Shown here: positions 4,100-6,024 of the stretch, in pieces
Layout of the letters: every line of letters starts with the position of its first letter
Position numbering within the stretch: the stretch's first letter is position 1
Source of the DNA: Clostridia bacterium
Lineage (GTDB): Bacteria; Bacillota_A; Clostridia; Christensenellales; Aristaeellaceae
Reading direction: 5' to 3'
Assembly: GCA_017464225.1 (NCBI GenBank)
Contig: JAFUDW010000152.1
Coordinates: forward strand, 1 to 6,024
Length of the DNA stretch: 6,024 nt
The notes under the pieces: generated by a model
What the model was told of the DNA's origin: nothing
Seen by the model: only the letters and a program-made list of their open reading frames with translations
The model's database searches: none
Position numbers and translations under genes: made by a program

Positions 4100-4993
4100 A
4101 TGAGCTTCACCCCCAAGGGAATCGTGGTCCCCATCGTTACCCCCCTGACCCCGGATGGGAAATTTGATGAAAAGGCCTATCGCGGCCTGATCGACTATCT
4201 GGCCGACAACGGCATTCACGGCGTGTTCCCCTTTGGCACCACCGGCGAATTTTACGCCTTTGATCAGGGCTTCTACAATAACTTGCTGGAGGTGACCAAG
4301 GATCAGGTGAAGGGCCGCATGCAGATTTATGCTGGGGCCAATCACATCACCACGAAGGGCGCGGCCCACATCGCCAAGGAAGTGGAAAAGATCGGCGGCA
4401 TCGACGCCCTGAGCGTGCTGACCCCCATGTTTGTCAGTCAAACCCAGCACGAGGTGTATGAATATTATCGGGAAATCGCCGCTGAAACCAGCCTGCCCAT
4501 CATCATTTACAACAATAAGCCCAAGACCAACGTGACCGTGGAGCCGGCCACCGTGGCCAAACTGGCGGAAATCGACAACATCGTGGCCGCTAAGGATTCC
4601 ACCGGCGATATGACCAACGCCGAGGAATACATCCGCCTGACCCGGGGCATGGATTTCAGCGTGATGATGGGCCGGGACACCCTGATCCTGGCCGGTTTGC
4701 ATTACGGCGCGACGGGCGCTATTGCCAGCTGTGCCAACGTGGCGCCGCGCATCGCCGTGGATATCTACGAAAAATTCCAGGCGAAGGATTACGCAGGCGC
4801 GCTGGACGCTCAGTTCAAGCTCAGCGCCCTGCGCATCGCCACCAACATGGGCTCCTTCCCTGTGACGCTCAAGGAAGCCCTCAAGCTCATCGGTCACGAT
4901 TGCGGCGACTGCGTCAAGCCCATTCAGCCGCTCAGCGAGGAGCAGCGTGAAAAGCTGCGGGACGTGCTGGTGGGCATGGGCCTGATTCAATAA
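4100..4993 (+). CDS. DapA-family (class I) lyase/aldolase, 297 aa
   Basis: This is a (beta/alpha)8 barrel enzyme of the dihydrodipicolinate synthase / N-acetylneuraminate lyase superfamily, which forms a Schiff base with pyruvate or a related 2-oxoacid. Visible signatures are the pyruvate-carboxylate loop GTTGE (46-50), proton-relay Tyr137 in IIYNNKPKT, and Schiff-base Lys165 in AAKDSTGD. The length is normal. The Arg of true DapA (YNxPxRT motif, contacts aspartate semialdehyde) is Lys142 here, which argues against lysine biosynthesis. The ATG at 4100 is preceded by AAAGGAG (4085-4091) at 8 nt; a TTG at 4094 is too close to that site. The gene leads an operon with garR (36 bp downstream) and glycerate kinase, so it probably makes tartronate semialdehyde plus pyruvate from a keto-deoxy sugar acid, replacing GarL. 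The family is near certain; the reaction is inferred. A dehydratase related to KdgD is the main alternative. Confidence 0.9.
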   Translation: MSFTPKGIVVPIVTPLTPDGKFDEKAYRGLIDYLADNGIHGVFPFGTTGEFYAFDQGFYNNLLEVTKDQVKGRMQIYAGANHITTKGAAHIAKEVEKIGGIDALSVLTPMFVSQTQHEVYEYYREIAAETSLPIIIYNNKPKTNVTVEPATVAKLAEIDNIVAAKDSTGDMTNAEEYIRLTRGMDFSVMMGRDTLILAGLHYGATGAIASCANVAPRIAVDIYEKFQAKDYAGALDAQFKLSALRIATNMGSFPVTLKEALKLIGHDCGDCVKPIQPLSEEQREKLRDVLVGMGLIQ

Positions 4994-5029
4994 GGCGTGA
5001 AAACAAAGCATAATAAGGAGGAAAACACA

Positions 5030-5914
5030 ATGAAAATCGCATTTATCGGTCTGGGAATCATGGGCAAGCCCATGGCGCTGAACCTGCTGAAGGCCGGCCA
5101 TCAGCTGCGGGTGTATGACCGCAATGCCGCTACCCTGGAGGAACTGAAAGCCGCCGGGGCCACCATCTGCGCCAGCTCCGCCGAAACGGCCGAGGGCGTC
5201 GACCTGGTGATCACCATGCTGCCCAACAGCCCCCACGTCAAGTCCGTCATGCTGGAGGATGACAAGCTGGCTGAAAAGATGCCCAAAACTGCCGCCTTCA
5301 TCGACTGTTCTTCTATTAACCCCGTGGCTTCCCGGGAAATCGCCGCGGAATTGGCGAAGTATGGCATCGACATGCTGGACGCTCCTGTTTCCGGCGGCCA
5401 GCCCATGGCCGTGGCCGGGACCCTTTCCTTCATGGTGGGCGGCAAGCAGGAAGTATTCGATAAGTTCAAGCCCGTGCTGGAAGCCATGGGCAAGAGCGTG
5501 GTGCGCGGCGGCGACATCGGCGCGGGCAATGTGACCAAGCTGTGCAACCAGACCATCGTGGCAGTCAACATCGCCGCCCTGGCCGAGGCCATGCAGATGG
5601 GCCAGATGTGCGGCGTGGAGCCCGAAAAGATCTTTGAGGCCATCCGCGGCGGCCTGGCCGGCAGCAACGTGATGAACGCCAAGGCCCCCATGATGATGGA
5701 TCAGAATTTCCAGCCCGGCTTCCGCATCGACCTGCACATCAAGGACCTGAACAACGTGGTGGATGCCGCCAAGGCAGTGGACGCCCCCATCCCACTGACC
5801 CAGCAGGTGCTGGAAATGATGAAGATTTTGCATCACGATGGCGACGGCACCTGCGACCACAGCGCCCTGCTCAAGTATTATCAGAAGCTCACCGGCGAGA
5901 CCCTTCACCATTGA
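5030..5914 (+). CDS. garR: Tartronate semialdehyde reductase (2-hydroxy-3-oxopropionate reductase), 294 aa
   Basis: It reduces tartronate semialdehyde to D-glycerate with NAD(P)H in the cytosol. It belongs to the beta-hydroxyacid dehydrogenase family and, from memory, resembles E. coli GarR through most of its length. The N-terminal Rossmann motif is GLGIMG (7-12), with Asp30 after the second strand, suggesting NAD preference. Other matches are ITMLPNSPHVK (61-71), the substrate loop DAPVSGG (117-123, approximate), GAGNVTKLCNQ (164-174) with catalytic Lys170 and Asn173, AIRGGLAGS (204-212) and GFRIDLHIKDL (230-240). The ATG at 5030 is chosen because AAGGAGG (5015-5021) precedes it by 8 nt; an in-frame GTG at 4997 has no such site. 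It sits between a DapA-like lyase and a glycerate kinase, consistent with the glycerate branch of sugar-acid catabolism. Confidence 0.93.
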   Translation: MKIAFIGLGIMGKPMALNLLKAGHQLRVYDRNAATLEELKAAGATICASSAETAEGVDLVITMLPNSPHVKSVMLEDDKLAEKMPKTAAFIDCSSINPVASREIAAELAKYGIDMLDAPVSGGQPMAVAGTLSFMVGGKQEVFDKFKPVLEAMGKSVVRGGDIGAGNVTKLCNQTIVAVNIAALAEAMQMGQMCGVEPEKIFEAIRGGLAGSNVMNAKAPMMMDQNFQPGFRIDLHIKDLNNVVDAAKAVDAPIPLTQQVLEMMKILHHDGDGTCDHSALLKYYQKLTGETLHH

Positions 5915-5925
5915 TATGCATCACC

Positions 5926-5953
5926 TGGGGCGAAGCCTTTTGGCTTCGCCCCA
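5926..5953 (+). promoter_or_regulatory. Intercistronic 12-bp hairpin between garR and garK
   Basis: TGGGGCGAAGCC (5926-5937) and GGCTTCGCCCCA (5942-5953) form a perfect stem with a TTTT loop, 11 bp after the garR stop. No U-tract follows and the next gene starts at 5975 with its own ribosome binding site. This looks like an mRNA-stabilising or polarity element, not an operon terminator; partial termination cannot be excluded. Confidence 0.6.
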
Positions 5954-5974
5954 CCTAAAGACAGGAGATGGCCT

Positions 5975-6024
5975 ATGAAATTCATCTTTGCGCCTGATTC
6001 CTTCAAGGGCTCGCTGTCTGCCCT
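5975..6024 (+). CDS. garK: Glycerate kinase, N-terminal fragment
   Basis: The first 16 codons read MKFIFAPDSFKGSLSA, matching the conserved N-terminus of GarK/GlxK-type glycerate kinases (APDSFKGSLSA). The enzyme phosphorylates D-glycerate to 2-phosphoglycerate, the step after GarR. The ATG at 5975 follows AGGAG (5963-5967) by 7 nt. The gene runs off the window. The family is clear despite the short fragment; garK against glxK naming cannot be decided here. Confidence 0.88.
   Translation, partial: MKFIFAPDSFKGSLSA

Noticed and set aside
4079..5911. A 610-codon leftward open frame opposite the DapA-like and garR genes.
   Set aside because: It is antisense to two clearly recognised genes. Its His/Gly/Ala-rich composition is what the reverse strand of GC-rich coding DNA gives.
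1..6024. CRISPR arrays, IS terminal repeats, toxin-antitoxin or defence gene clusters.
   Set aside because: No regularly spaced repeats, transposase genes or recognisable defence proteins are visible in the window.

Overview
The window joins two kinds of DNA. From base 1 to about 2040 it is AT-rich and carries the right-hand end of an integrated mobile element (prophage or integrative element). From about 2097 to the end it is GC-rich chromosome with dense, evenly spaced metabolic genes. Strong AGGAGG-type ribosome binding sites, sigma-A-type promoters and a tRNA-Leu with encoded CCA suggest a GC-rich member of the Bacillota (Clostridia). This placement is inferred from sequence style only.

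Element side: the 3' end of an unrecognised gene (1-162), a hairpin (201-234), then a strong promoter driving a tRNA-Leu(UAA) gene (290-613). That tRNA is split between anticodon bases U34 and A35 by a 238-nt ORF-less group I intron (324-561). Most of the intron's core helices can be drawn by eye, including a U-G wobble at the 5' splice site. A terminator follows. Next is a leftward tyrosine-recombinase integrase gene (630-1892) with all catalytic residues, transcribed from a near-consensus promoter overlapped by three AGACTTG repeats. The element ends in the 3' part of a second, different tRNA-Leu(UAA) (2043-2096), read as attR. The element therefore appears to target a tRNA-Leu(UAA) gene while carrying its own intron-split tRNA-Leu(UAA).

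Chromosome side: a bidirectional terminator (2101-2128) separates the old tRNA end from a leftward pair: a D-2-hydroxyacid dehydrogenase (2673-3638) followed by a PPC/DUF296-domain protein (2153-2572). A 460-bp divergent intergenic region holds promoters for both directions, a structured leader and repeated motifs. A rightward operon follows: a DapA-family lyase/aldolase (4100-4993), tartronate-semialdehyde reductase GarR (5030-5914) and the first codons of glycerate kinase (5975 onward). GarR and the kinase convert tartronate semialdehyde to glycerate and then phosphoglycerate. The DapA-family enzyme is the likely source of the tartronate semialdehyde, as GarL is in the enterobacterial glucarate/galactarate pathway. 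The divergent hydroxyacid dehydrogenase could act on related C3 hydroxyacids.

The most unusual content is the tRNA-Leu/intron/integrase module at the element's end.
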